From Cyclobacteriaceae bacterium (GTDB lineage Bacteria; Bacteroidota; Bacteroidia; Cytophagales; Cyclobacteriaceae), in the NCBI GenBank assembly GCA_026129485.1, contig JAHCHY010000023.1, positions 1 to 64,000 on the forward strand: a stretch of 64,000 nucleotides of DNA, given 5' to 3'. Made by a program: the position numbers and the translations under genes. Below the pieces are notes generated by a model. It was not told the origin of the DNA and did not search any database. It was given only the letters and a program-made list of their open reading frames with translations. This document shows, in pieces, positions 16,008 through 25,002 of the stretch. Within the stretch, counting starts at the first letter, position 1. Every line of letters begins with the position of its first letter.

Positions 16008-18449
16008 ATGCAAGACCTCAATAAAGAATTTAAACCCACCAGCTGGGCTATCGATAACAAGATCAGCATTTATGTGGCTACGGTTATCGTTTCGCTGGCC
16101 GGTATTATGAGCTACCTGGCTATGCCCAAGGAGCAGTTTCCGGAAGTTGTGTTCCCGCAGATCTTTGTGGCCACCTTTTACCCGGGCCCGCCCGAAGATA
16201 TTGAGAACCTGATCACCAAGGAAATTGAAAAGGAGATCAAGGGTGTTTCCGGTATAAAAAAATTGAAGAGCAATACCGTGCAGGATTTCTCCACCATCAT
16301 TGTGGAGTTTCAAACCGATGTGGAGATTGATAAAGCCAAGCAGGATATTAAAGATGCGGTAGATCGCGCCAAGCAGGAATTACCAAGCGACCTCGAAAAC
16401 GATCCGCAGGTAATTGATATCGACATTTCGGAAATGCCGATCATGAACATCAACATTGCCGGTGATTTTAACCTCGAAACGCTGAAGAAGTATGGCGAAG
16501 ACATGCAGGATCGCATCGAGTCGCTTACCGAGATCAGGCGTGTGGATATTGTAGGCGCGCTTGACCGCGAAATCCAGATCAATGCCGACATGTATAAGAT
16601 GGCGCTGGCCGGCATCAGCATGGATGATATTCGCAGTGCCGTTGGCGGGGAAAACGTGATCATCCCGAGCGGGCAGATCTCCATTGATGGCATGAAACGT
16701 TCACTGGGCGTTAACGGAGAATTTGCCAATGCCGAACAATTGGGCGACCTGGTGATAACTTCTACCAAAGGCGGTAAGATTCGCCTGCGCGATGTAGCCG
16801 AAGTGATCGATAGCCATAAAGAGCAGGAGAGCTTTGCGCGATTGGGCGGTAAAAACGTAATTACGCTTAACGTGGTAAAACGCAGCGGCCGTAACCTGAT
16901 TGATGCAGCCGACAAGATTGCGCTTATCGTGGATGATTTTGAGAAAAATATTTTACCGGAAGGCGTGGATGTTACCATCACAGCCGATCAATCGGAAAAT
17001 ACCCGCATGACATTGCACGACCTGATCAACACGATCATCATTGGCTTTGTGCTGGTAACCATTATTCTCATGTTCTTCATGGGCGTTACCAATGCCATCT
17101 TTGTCGGGCTTTCTGTACCCATATCGAGCTTCATTGCCTTCATTGTAATCGACCAGTTTTTTGGCTACACCCTGAACATGATGACATTGTTCTCGTTCCT
17201 GCTTGCCCTCGGTATTGTGGTGGACGATGCCATTGTGGTAATTGAAAACACGCACCGCATTTACGATAACGGAAAAGTGCCGATCAAGCGCGCAGCCAAG
17301 ATTGCGGCAGGCGAGGTATTCCTTCCGGTATTGTCGGGTACATTAGTTGTGCTGGCGCCATTTACCCCGCTGTTATTCTGGCCGGGCATTATGGGCAGCT
17401 TTATGATTTACCTGCCGGTTACATTAATTGTAGCACTGGTTGCTTCATTAATCGTAGCCTATATTATGAACCCGGTATTTGCAGTTGATTTTATGACCGA
17501 GCATGAACACGATCACTCCGGCAGCAAGTTTACACGTGGCTTTAAAGTTACGGCCGTGGTGATGGGATCAGTTGCGTTGATATCGTACATCACCGGATTG
17601 TTTGGCATGGGCAACTTTGTAGTGTTCCTGTTTGCCGTGTATGCCCTGTATCACTTTGTGCTGGTACGGGTGATCAGCAACTTCCAGACTAATGCCTGGC
17701 CAAAGGTGCAGGATTGGTATGCCGCCCGCATCGCCTGGTTGCTGGAAGGTAAAAGACCTTTTGGCGTGCTGGCATCTATGTTTTTGCTTTTCTTCTTAGC
17801 TATTGTGTTTACCATGTTCCGCAATCCCCCGGTCGGGTTTTTTCCGCAGAGCGATCCGAACTTTATTTTCGCGTATGTGCGGATGCCGATTGGTACCGAC
17901 CAGCGTGTAACCGATTCGGTAACACACATCGTGGAAGACCGCATCACGAAAGTGATGGGTGATAACAACCCGTTGGTGAAATCGATTATCAGCAACGTGG
18001 CCATTGGCGCCAGCGAAGATCCGTTTGAAGGCGGAGGATCACAATCGTTCCCGCACCTGGGTAAAGTAAGCGTGGCGTTTGTCGAGTTTGCCAAACGCAA
18101 CGGGCAAAGCACGGCCGTGTATATGGATAGTATCCGTTCGAGTGTGAAAGGGATTATAGGTGCGGAGATAACCGTTGCGCAGGAACAGAATGGCCCGCCT
18201 ACGGGTAAGCCCATCAACATTGAGCTTACAGCCGATAATTTTAACCAGCTGGTGAACACTACGGAAAGCGTAAAACGGTATCTCGATTCGTTGCAGATTG
18301 CCGGGGTAGAGGAATTGAAATCGGATTTCCAGAGTGATAAGCCGGAGATTTTAATTTCCATTGACCGCGAAAAGGCAAATCGTGAGCATATCCACCGGGC
18401 AGATCGGTATGGCATTGCGTACCGCTATTTATGGTGTAGAAGTATCTAA
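16008..18449 (+). pseudogene. RND efflux pump, N-terminal fragment of frameshifted gene
   Basis: This frame encodes 813 residues of an AcrB-type RND permease: first helix at about 22-40, porter domain, and the transmembrane block with the proton-relay motif LALGIVVDDAIVVIEN. Family-like sequence continues up to IDREKANREHI near 18390. It then turns into an unrelated tail (HRADRYGIAYRYLWCRSI) and stops at 18449. The expected continuation, STGQIGMALRTAIYGVEVSK, is read in the next frame from 18391. The gene is therefore split by an indel of about two missing (or one extra) bases. It is either a sequencing/assembly error or a recent inactivation. The full protein would span 16008-19405, about 1,130 residues. 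Confidence 0.85.
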
Positions 18450-18457
18450 ATTCAGGG

Positions 18458-19405
18458 ATGATAATGACGATTACCCGATCCAAATTTCGCGTAGCGGAGC
18501 ATCAGCGCAATGATATTAATGCGTTGCTCAACCTGCCGGTAACGTATCGCGATATGAGCTCAGGGGGTATTGTAAGGCAGGTTCCGCTCTCGGCAGTAGC
18601 AAAAATCGATTACTCGAACAGCTATGCCGGTATCCGCAGAATCGACCAGAAACGGGTGATCACACTTTCGTCCAACGTGCTGAATAATTACAATGCGAAT
18701 GAAGTGGTGCAGGAAATTGTTTCAAGCCTGGACGAGTATTCTTTCCCTGATGGTGTAACCTATAAAATGACGGGCGAGCAGGAGGAGATGGCTGAAACTG
18801 CTGCTTTCATGGGTAAAGCGTTTTTGATTGCGGCCATGCTCATGTTTATGATCTTAGTATTGCAGTTTAATTCAACCAGCAAGCCGTTCATTGTGCTGGC
18901 GGAGATCCTGTTCAGCGTAATTGGTATCCTGATCGGGTTCTCGTTATTCAAGATGGAAATTTCCGTGGTAATGTCTGGCGTGGGTATGCTGGCCTTGTCG
19001 GGAATTATTGTGCGCAACGGTATCTTGCTGGTAGAGTTTACCGACTTGCTGATTGCACAAGGCGTTGAACTGAAAGCCGCGGTGATTGAAGCAGCCCGCA
19101 CGCGCATGACGCCCGTGTTGCTTACGGCTATGGCGGCAACGGCCGGTCTTATTCCGCTGGCTGTTGGGTTCAACATCGACTTTGTAAAAATGTTTACCGA
19201 GCTGAACCCGCACATTTTCTTCGGTGGCGATAATGTAGCCTTCTGGGGGCCGTTATCCTGGACGATGATCTTCGGATTGATTTTCGGAACGATCCTTACG
19301 CTGGTACTGGTGCCGGTATTATACCTGCTGATGGCCAAAGTGCAAGCCAGGGTGTTTAAGAAAAAATTGGTGGCTGACACAGAAACTCCTGCCCCGGCTC
19401 ACTGA
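18458..19405 (+). pseudogene. RND efflux pump, C-terminal fragment of frameshifted gene
   Basis: The C-terminal third of the same RND pump. True homology begins at about 18485 (FRVAEHQRNDINALLNLPVT); the first residues after the ATG at 18458 are out of frame with the original gene. Between 18391 and 18484 the family sequence runs in a third frame (STGQIG to DDYPIQI), so a second indel, one extra base in the AAATTT run at 18482-18487, separates the parts. The remaining membrane helices are intact (AAMLMFMILVLQFNSTSKPF, LSGIIVRNGILLVEFTD, TRMTPVLLTAMAATAGLIPL). As written, no full-length pump can be made without two frameshifts. Confidence 0.85.
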
Positions 19406-19425
19406 TCGGGTACAATAAGTAGAAG

Positions 19426-19462
19426 TCATCCTGCGTCTGTATAGGTGCAGGATGATTTTTTT
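19426..19462 (+). terminator. Rho-independent terminator of the RND operon
   Basis: TCATCCTGC (19426-19434) pairs with GCAGGATGA (19447-19455), followed by a seven-T run. It ends 6 bases before the metallophosphoesterase start. Confidence 0.75.
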
Positions 19463-19467
19463 ATAAG

Positions 19468-20712
19468 ATGAAACGGGTTATGGCTTTATTGATTGTGTTT
19501 GCGCTCTTGCTGTTGGTAGATGTTTATTTCTACCAGGCCGTGCTGGCTGTAAGCAAAGGCTGGTCGCCCATTTGGAAACAGGTTGTGCGCATCGGTTTCT
19601 GGATTCCCACCCTGTTAAGCTTTGCCGCGTTGCTTTGGTGGCAGTTAGCCGATCCCTATACCATAAATGCCAATGTGCGTAACTGGATAATAACCGGTGT
19701 ATTTGCAACCTATTTTTCAAAGCTGATTGGTATTGTCTTTTTGCTGATGGATGATATACAACGGTTGGTGCGGTGGGTAGCGGGATTGTTTCAGAAAAAT
19801 AATGAAGCCTTGCCGGGCGAGCTCATCACCCGTTCGCAATTTTTGACGAAGGCCGCTGTAATTTCCAGCGCTGTTCCGTTTGGCGCTATGGTATATGGCA
19901 TTGTATCGGGCGCGCATGATTACCGTATTCGCAACGTTACGGTTAAGCTGCCCAATCTGCCGAAAGCCTTTGACGGCTTGCGCATAGTGCAGCTATCCGA
20001 TATACACAGCGGAAGCTTTTTTAATAAAACGGCTGTGAAGGGTGGAGTGGAAATGGTGCTGAACGAAAAACCAGACCTGATCTTTTTTACGGGCGACCTG
20101 GTGAATAATGAATCATCTGAAGTGGAGGATTACATCGATGTATTTAAAAAGCTGCAAGCGCCCTTAGGGGTGTATTCGGTAACCGGCAATCACGATTATG
20201 GCGATTACAAAAGCTGGAGTACAAAAGAAGCCAAGCAACAAAATTTTAAAGACCTGGTAAAAGCGCATCGCCTGCTGGGTTTTGATTTGCTGATGAATGA
20301 ACACCGGCTTATTGAGCAAGGCGGAGAAAAGCTGGCCATCATAGGAATTGAAAACTGGGGTGGCGGTGGCTTTTCAAAATACGGTAAGCTTGATGTGGCC
20401 CATGCCGGTACGAATGATGCAGCCGTAAAATTATTGCTGAGCCATGACCCCAGCCATTGGGATGCGCAGGTGCGACCGGGCTATCCCGATATTGATATTG
20501 CCTTTGCCGGGCACACGCATGGTTTTCAGTTTGGTGTAGAGCTGGGCGATTTTAAATGGAGCCCTTCGCAATATGCTTATAAGCAATGGGCGGGTTTGTA
20601 TACCGAAGGCAAACAACACTTGTACGTAAACCGGGGCTTTGGCTATCTCGGTTATCCGGGAAGGATTGGAATGCCACCGGAGATTACCATAATGGAACTG
20701 AAACGAGCGTGA
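19468..20712 (+). CDS. Membrane-anchored metallophosphoesterase
   Basis: A 414-residue protein with three N-terminal membrane helices (about 4-26, 40-60 and 72-95) and a calcineurin-like phosphoesterase domain from about 168. Metal-binding motifs are in order: QLSDIH (175-180), FFTGDLV (207-212), GNHDYG (240-245), LLSHDP and AGHTHGFQFG. YaeI/YkuE-type relatives act on lipid A precursors or related phospho-compounds, but this larger version's substrate is unknown. It stands between a terminator and a palindrome, so it is probably a single-gene unit. Confidence 0.88.
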   Translation: MKRVMALLIVFALLLLVDVYFYQAVLAVSKGWSPIWKQVVRIGFWIPTLLSFAALLWWQLADPYTINANVRNWIITGVFATYFSKLIGIVFLLMDDIQRLVRWVAGLFQKNNEALPGELITRSQFLTKAAVISSAVPFGAMVYGIVSGAHDYRIRNVTVKLPNLPKAFDGLRIVQLSDIHSGSFFNKTAVKGGVEMVLNEKPDLIFFTGDLVNNESSEVEDYIDVFKKLQAPLGVYSVTGNHDYGDYKSWSTKEAKQQNFKDLVKAHRLLGFDLLMNEHRLIEQGGEKLAIIGIENWGGGGFSKYGKLDVAHAGTNDAAVKLLLSHDPSHWDAQVRPGYPDIDIAFAGHTHGFQFGVELGDFKWSPSQYAYKQWAGLYTEGKQHLYVNRGFGYLGYPGRIGMPPEITIMELKRA

Positions 20713-20714
20713 AA

Positions 20715-20744
20715 AACCTATAAGGTTTGAAAGCCTTATAGGTT
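20715..20744. repeat. Palindromic stem-loop after the phosphoesterase gene
   Basis: AACCTATAAGG (20715-20725) and CCTTATAGGTT (20734-20744) form a perfect 11-base stem with an 8-base loop. No T run follows, so it is more like a dispersed palindromic element or an mRNA-stabilising hairpin than a classic terminator. Confidence 0.55.
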
Positions 20745-20850
20745 CCGGAAACTCTGATATGAAATGATGAGATTTTTTGTAAGACTGTCGTACACCTGAG
20801 GTGAGCTGTAATGAAACATTTTTCTTACCTTTAGACAAACATTATAGTTT

Positions 20851-21081
20851 ATGGATTTGCGGCTAAAATACGGGTTAATTGAAAAATTGGTGCTAACCGA
20901 AGACGAATTCGTTCTTAAACAAATCAAAGAATTATTAGAGGGAAACGAATACCAGTTTTGGGATAACCTGAACCCCAAGTTGAAACAATCCATTCAACGT
21001 GGCCTTGAGCAATCGACCCAGCAACAAGGCCAACCTCACGAAGAAGTAATGCAAAGCTTACGTGAACGATTTCGTAAATGA
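20851..21081 (+). CDS. Putative antitoxin of a ParE/RelE-type pair
   Basis: A 76-residue hydrophilic protein with a helical N-terminus (LIEKLVLTEDEFVLKQIKEL) and a C-terminal segment ending EEVMQSLRERFRK, the usual shape of an antitoxin whose tail wraps the toxin. The stop overlaps the next gene's start (ATGA at 21078-21081). The role is inferred from this coupling to a RelE/ParE-like toxin. No DNA-binding fold is obvious. Confidence 0.7.
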   Translation: MDLRLKYGLIEKLVLTEDEFVLKQIKELLEGNEYQFWDNLNPKLKQSIQRGLEQSTQQQGQPHEEVMQSLRERFRK

Positions 21082-21371
21082 AAGTTATTTGGACACCTGA
21101 AGCCACTCAATCATTTAATGACAATATCGACTACTTAATAACTTCGTGGAGCGAAACTATCATCAATAATTTTTTAGATCGTGTTGATGAAGTTGTCCAG
21201 CGAATAAAAGACAATCCTGATTTATACCCGCTTGTTCATAAAGAATACAAGATCCACCGTTGTGTTGTGGTGAAACAAATAAGTCTTTATTACAAGGTAA
21301 CGTCATCTGACCAAATTGACTTAATGGTGTTTTGGAATAGCTACCGTGACCCGGAACAATTACCATTTTAA
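21078..21371 (+). CDS. RelE/ParE-family toxin
   Basis: A 97-residue protein with the RelE/ParE fold pattern: VIWTPEATQSFNDNIDYLIT at the start, a second helix with NNFLDRVDEVVQRIKDNP, then YPLVHKEYKIHRCVVVKQIS and YYKV, ending with a strand and VFWNSYRDPEQ. Members either cut mRNA on ribosomes (RelE) or block gyrase (ParE); this sequence looks closer to ParE-type proteins. It is translated by stop-start overlap with its antitoxin. It is convergent with DUF3999. Confidence 0.8.
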   Translation: MKVIWTPEATQSFNDNIDYLITSWSETIINNFLDRVDEVVQRIKDNPDLYPLVHKEYKIHRCVVVKQISLYYKVTSSDQIDLMVFWNSYRDPEQLPF

Positions 21372-21407
21372 CCAATAATTGTTAACGGTCATTAAATCAG
21401 CAGGATA

Positions 21408-22610
21408 CTATTGTTCGCGCATCATCCGCATGGTGAAATATCCAAGTATGGCCACAATGGCCCCCAATGCGATCCACATCCAGAGTTTGTTTTTAAACCA
21501 GGGTGTGGATTCTGATTCAGGGGTTTGCGCTGGCTTTAATTCGCTGCTCACCTGCAATTCGGGTAATGAGTCCGGAAGCTCCTTTACAAAGTGTTCCAGG
21601 TCGTAGCGGGGTTCAAACGCATTTGTATTTCCGTATTTCAGCGCGTACGCACCGGGTTGAAGGTGTGTAATTATTTCTACCCGGGGCGACCAGGCTAAGA
21701 TTCTGTTTACCTGAATAGGCGGGTTGTCCTGGTTTTGAATCGTAACCCGTATTTTATTCACCACTTGCGGTGTAAACTGTATCGTGTCTTGCTTGAAAGA
21801 GCTGACAACACCTGTGTACATTGATCGATACTGGTAATGTGTACCTTTTTCAGTTCGGACGCTATCGTATAAAAAGTCGATGGTAACATGGCGGTAAAAG
21901 AGCTGGTTGGGAGCAGCTTCTATGCTTAATCGTGATAGCAGAACAGGCGGGTTAAACTGAGCCAAGAGCTCGCTTTGCTTATCGATTGTCTTACCGGCAG
22001 GGGTTGAGCTAACTTCCGAGAAGCTTCCTTTGGTCGTTTGGGTTTGATGGAAGTTTACCTGTTTTAACGTAAGCGCTGTGTTATTTTTTATGGCAAACCG
22101 CAGGTAACTGTATTCCGATGCCGGGAAGTGCACATGGTTGTAGGTGTAGCTTACAGGAGCTTTGGCAAGCGCAATGATCCTGCCGGTATGAAGCTTGAAC
22201 CATTCTTTTTGATCGTTGCTTCCTTCTACCGTTACATCCGCATCGTAGTTTTCCTGCTCAAACTCAAGTGTGGCAAGGTTAACCGGCTCAACACGGTTTA
22301 GCTTTACCGTGAAATAGAGTGTAGCGCCTTGCCACGATACATTAAAAGGCTCAGCGGCAACCGGTACGCGCATAACCTCGTCAGCAGCAATCCGCACCAG
22401 GTAAGGAATTTCGGTTGAATCGTTACCGGCAGCATAAATACGCAGATCGGCAAAGCCCGGTTTTAACCGGGTAAGCATGGCGGGCGGTAACGTGAAGCGA
22501 TACCACCCGGTTTGGGTTACATCCGGTAATTTTCGCTGATAGGCATATTGAGCGAATACACTGGTGCCAAGCAGTAAAAGAATGCTGAGTAGATTAAGCT
22601 TGCGTTTCAT
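21408..22610 (-). CDS. DUF3999 family protein
   Basis: A 400-residue protein with a signal peptide (MKRKLNLLSILLLLGTSVFA), a large beta-rich periplasmic part (YQRKLPDVTQTGWYRFTLPP, FADLRIYAAG) and one C-terminal membrane helix (WMWIALGAIVAILGYF) before a short basic tail. This is the DUF3999 pattern. It follows the DUF2339 gene with a 17-base overlap, and the two families are regularly neighbours. They may form an envelope complex, but no function is established. Confidence 0.85.
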   Translation of the reverse strand: MKRKLNLLSILLLLGTSVFAQYAYQRKLPDVTQTGWYRFTLPPAMLTRLKPGFADLRIYAAGNDSTEIPYLVRIAADEVMRVPVAAEPFNVSWQGATLYFTVKLNRVEPVNLATLEFEQENYDADVTVEGSNDQKEWFKLHTGRIIALAKAPVSYTYNHVHFPASEYSYLRFAIKNNTALTLKQVNFHQTQTTKGSFSEVSSTPAGKTIDKQSELLAQFNPPVLLSRLSIEAAPNQLFYRHVTIDFLYDSVRTEKGTHYQYRSMYTGVVSSFKQDTIQFTPQVVNKIRVTIQNQDNPPIQVNRILAWSPRVEIITHLQPGAYALKYGNTNAFEPRYDLEHFVKELPDSLPELQVSSELKPAQTPESESTPWFKNKLWMWIALGAIVAILGYFTMRMMREQ

Positions 22611-24885
22611 CGGCAGGGGGCTGATTTTTCTTTCTCTTGTTGTAAATAAACGAAGCTGTTAACAGGAGGGCGCCAAGCACCATAAGCACAATGGTTTTTC
22701 CGATCGTGCTCATCCCGGTAAGATCGTACAGGAACAATTTGGCTAACGTGATTCCGAAAAGTACAATTCCGCTGATGCGCAGAAAAGCAAAATCTTTGGC
22801 AAGGCCCCAAACGATCAGGTAGAGGGCATACGCACCCCATAAGATGCTTAATGCGAGGCGGGAGCCATCTTCGATGCCACCTAAATCCAGCCATGAAAGT
22901 AATTCTGAGCTTAAGAGCGTTAATACAGTAAAGTGAAAGAAGAGCCTTTCTGCTTTGACAAGATTGGCGGTTTGTTCCTTTGCTACCGAGTAAAGCAGGT
23001 ACAATAGCCCGGCAATGAAGACATAACAAATGTACCGTACACCGATATTCCAGAACCCATGTGTAAAGAATGCATCTTCACCTAAATAGGAATTACGAAG
23101 GTCTTCCAGCGCGAGCAGGACCCCGGTAAGATAGGACAGGACAACCAATACGCTTAACGCGGCTGTTACTTTATGCAATAATTCATTCTTGATAAATTTT
23201 TTGTTTGAAAGCCAAAGCGCGACCAGGTAAAAGGCGCTGTAGTTGGTTAACCAGGTAACTTTGAAAAAACGCCAATCGTAATTGTAGTCATTATAGTCTT
23301 CTCTTTTAATAGCAGTAAGATAAAATTGTTGATTGAAGTAAAGGCTGACCTCTTTCATAATAGAAATATACAAGACAAAAAGAAACCCGACCGGGAGCGC
23401 ATAACGCATGATCGGTACAACCCGGCTTAGCCACTTGTTGGATTGATCGTGCTCGTTCTTTTGCGAAAGCTGGTAAATGACTCCAAACATGCATGCCACA
23501 ATTAATCCCGTAAGGAAAAAGACATTGATAAAGGGAGAAAACGTGATGTTGGTATCGGAGTAATAATTGTAATTGTTGTAAACAAAATCTAACTCACTCC
23601 AGTCGTGCAGCAGGCTAAGGGCGGCAAGCGCAATTAACGGATAAGACAGGATTTCGTAAACCGGGAATTTTTTATGGCGGCCAATCCAGAACAGGAGCAC
23701 AGCTTCCAATGCCCAGATAACCGTAACCCAATTCCCTTCTAATTGCACCGGTACGGCAAGCGTAAGAAAAGTGAGCACCATCCCGGCCACGAAATAGAAC
23801 ACATCGCGCACCTGGCGAAGCTTGTAATACAAGACCAGGCAAACCGAAAAATGAATAACAGCATTAAGGGCCGTGAACAATCCCAGGAAATACTCGCCTT
23901 CGGGATGATCGCTGATGGCGCCATAACCCAAACCGTAATAGATAAAGCTGTTACTCAAAACCAGGGCGATGTCGCCAATACCCAATTTCTGATTGCTGGT
24001 AAATTTGGATATGATAAACGCAGCATAGAACTGAACAAAATACAGGAGCGAAAATGTGAGCGCAACCCAAAGGTGCTTTTCATAGCGGTAATCCGTTACC
24101 AGCCATGCAAACACAATCAGCCAGGTAAGCACAAATGCGAACCGGAAGAGGCCGCGCCAATCCTGCTTAAATGCGATGAAGAGTATGCCGGTGTTGATGA
24201 TGGCTACATAGGTGAGCAAGACAACCACCCGACCGGAACCATCGCTCAGCAGGAACGGAACCGCATAAGCGCCTACCAGCCCGATAACCGCAATGGCTTG
24301 TTGCTTATATTGAAGCGCAGCAAATACAGTAAATGCTGTAAACAAGACCATCAGCGCGAAGGCAACCAGTTGTGGAATGAACTGGTAGAAATCGTAAGCG
24401 GCATAAGTAATAAAATATAAGCTGGCCATGCCGCCACTCAGCAGCACAGCGCTGAAGGCAGCATAATTTTTTTTGAGGCGGATAGCTATAATAAGAAGAG
24501 CGGCCCCGGCTAAATATCCCAGCATGATCCGCGTAAGCGGGTTAAGCATCTGGTGATCGATGGCATACTTTACTCCGAAGCTGATGCCGATAACCAGCAC
24601 GGTAATCCCGATTTTGTTCAACAGGTTGGTGCCGATAAAATCTTCCCATGCGGTTTTTTCTTTGGGCTTAACAGGTTTGGGGGCTGCAGGTTGGATAACC
24701 GGTGGCGTTTCTACTACCATGTTGGTTACAACAGGCTCAACCGGTTTTGTTTCCGGTTGCTTTTGAATAGTAAGCGATTGCAGTTGCCTGCGAAGTTCAT
24801 TTAGCTCAAATCCCAACTGCTGCTGGCGCATTTCTGCTGCCTGTAGTTTTTGGATCAGCTCGTCAATTTTCTTTTGATCGGACAT
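22594..24885 (-). CDS. DUF2339 polytopic membrane protein
   Basis: A 763-residue membrane protein. An N-terminal coiled-coil stretch (KKIDELIQKLQAAEMRQQQL) and a proline-rich linker (about 40-80) precede the conserved entry TAWEDFIGTNLLNKIGITVL and then roughly twenty membrane helices. This is the DUF2339 signature. Its end overlaps DUF3999 by 17 bases, so the two proteins are made together. The function is unknown. Confidence 0.87.
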   Translation of the reverse strand: MSDQKKIDELIQKLQAAEMRQQQLGFELNELRRQLQSLTIQKQPETKPVEPVVTNMVVETPPVIQPAAPKPVKPKEKTAWEDFIGTNLLNKIGITVLVIGISFGVKYAIDHQMLNPLTRIMLGYLAGAALLIIAIRLKKNYAAFSAVLLSGGMASLYFITYAAYDFYQFIPQLVAFALMVLFTAFTVFAALQYKQQAIAVIGLVGAYAVPFLLSDGSGRVVVLLTYVAIINTGILFIAFKQDWRGLFRFAFVLTWLIVFAWLVTDYRYEKHLWVALTFSLLYFVQFYAAFIISKFTSNQKLGIGDIALVLSNSFIYYGLGYGAISDHPEGEYFLGLFTALNAVIHFSVCLVLYYKLRQVRDVFYFVAGMVLTFLTLAVPVQLEGNWVTVIWALEAVLLFWIGRHKKFPVYEILSYPLIALAALSLLHDWSELDFVYNNYNYYSDTNITFSPFINVFFLTGLIVACMFGVIYQLSQKNEHDQSNKWLSRVVPIMRYALPVGFLFVLYISIMKEVSLYFNQQFYLTAIKREDYNDYNYDWRFFKVTWLTNYSAFYLVALWLSNKKFIKNELLHKVTAALSVLVVLSYLTGVLLALEDLRNSYLGEDAFFTHGFWNIGVRYICYVFIAGLLYLLYSVAKEQTANLVKAERLFFHFTVLTLLSSELLSWLDLGGIEDGSRLALSILWGAYALYLIVWGLAKDFAFLRISGIVLFGITLAKLFLYDLTGMSTIGKTIVLMVLGALLLTASFIYNKRKKNQPPADETQA

Positions 24886-25002
24886 GGAGTGAAATAAATA
24901 ACGGGGTCAATTTATGTAAACACAACAAACGCCCGGTTTGACAAATGTCAAAAAAGGCGATCTATTTCACAACGGCTTGTTTCGGCAAGCAGAAAACAGC
25001 AA

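Noticed and set aside
17651-18415. 254-residue minus-strand frame opposite the RND pump gene
   Set aside because: The plus strand encodes clear RND family sequence; the other frame is a shadow.
18380-18490. Programmed ribosomal frameshift in the RND pump gene
   Set aside because: Two different shifts would be needed, there is no slippery heptamer with a following structure, and RND pumps are not known to use frameshifting.
23743-24420. 225-residue plus-strand frame opposite DUF2339
   Set aside because: It is lysine-, glutamate- and glutamine-rich, which is what the complement of membrane-helix codons gives; no family signal.
24937-24952. Stem TTTGACA/TGTCAAA as a terminator of the PorE-like operon
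   Set aside because: In the minus direction the T run lies before, not after, the stem, so it does not fit a terminator for that operon.
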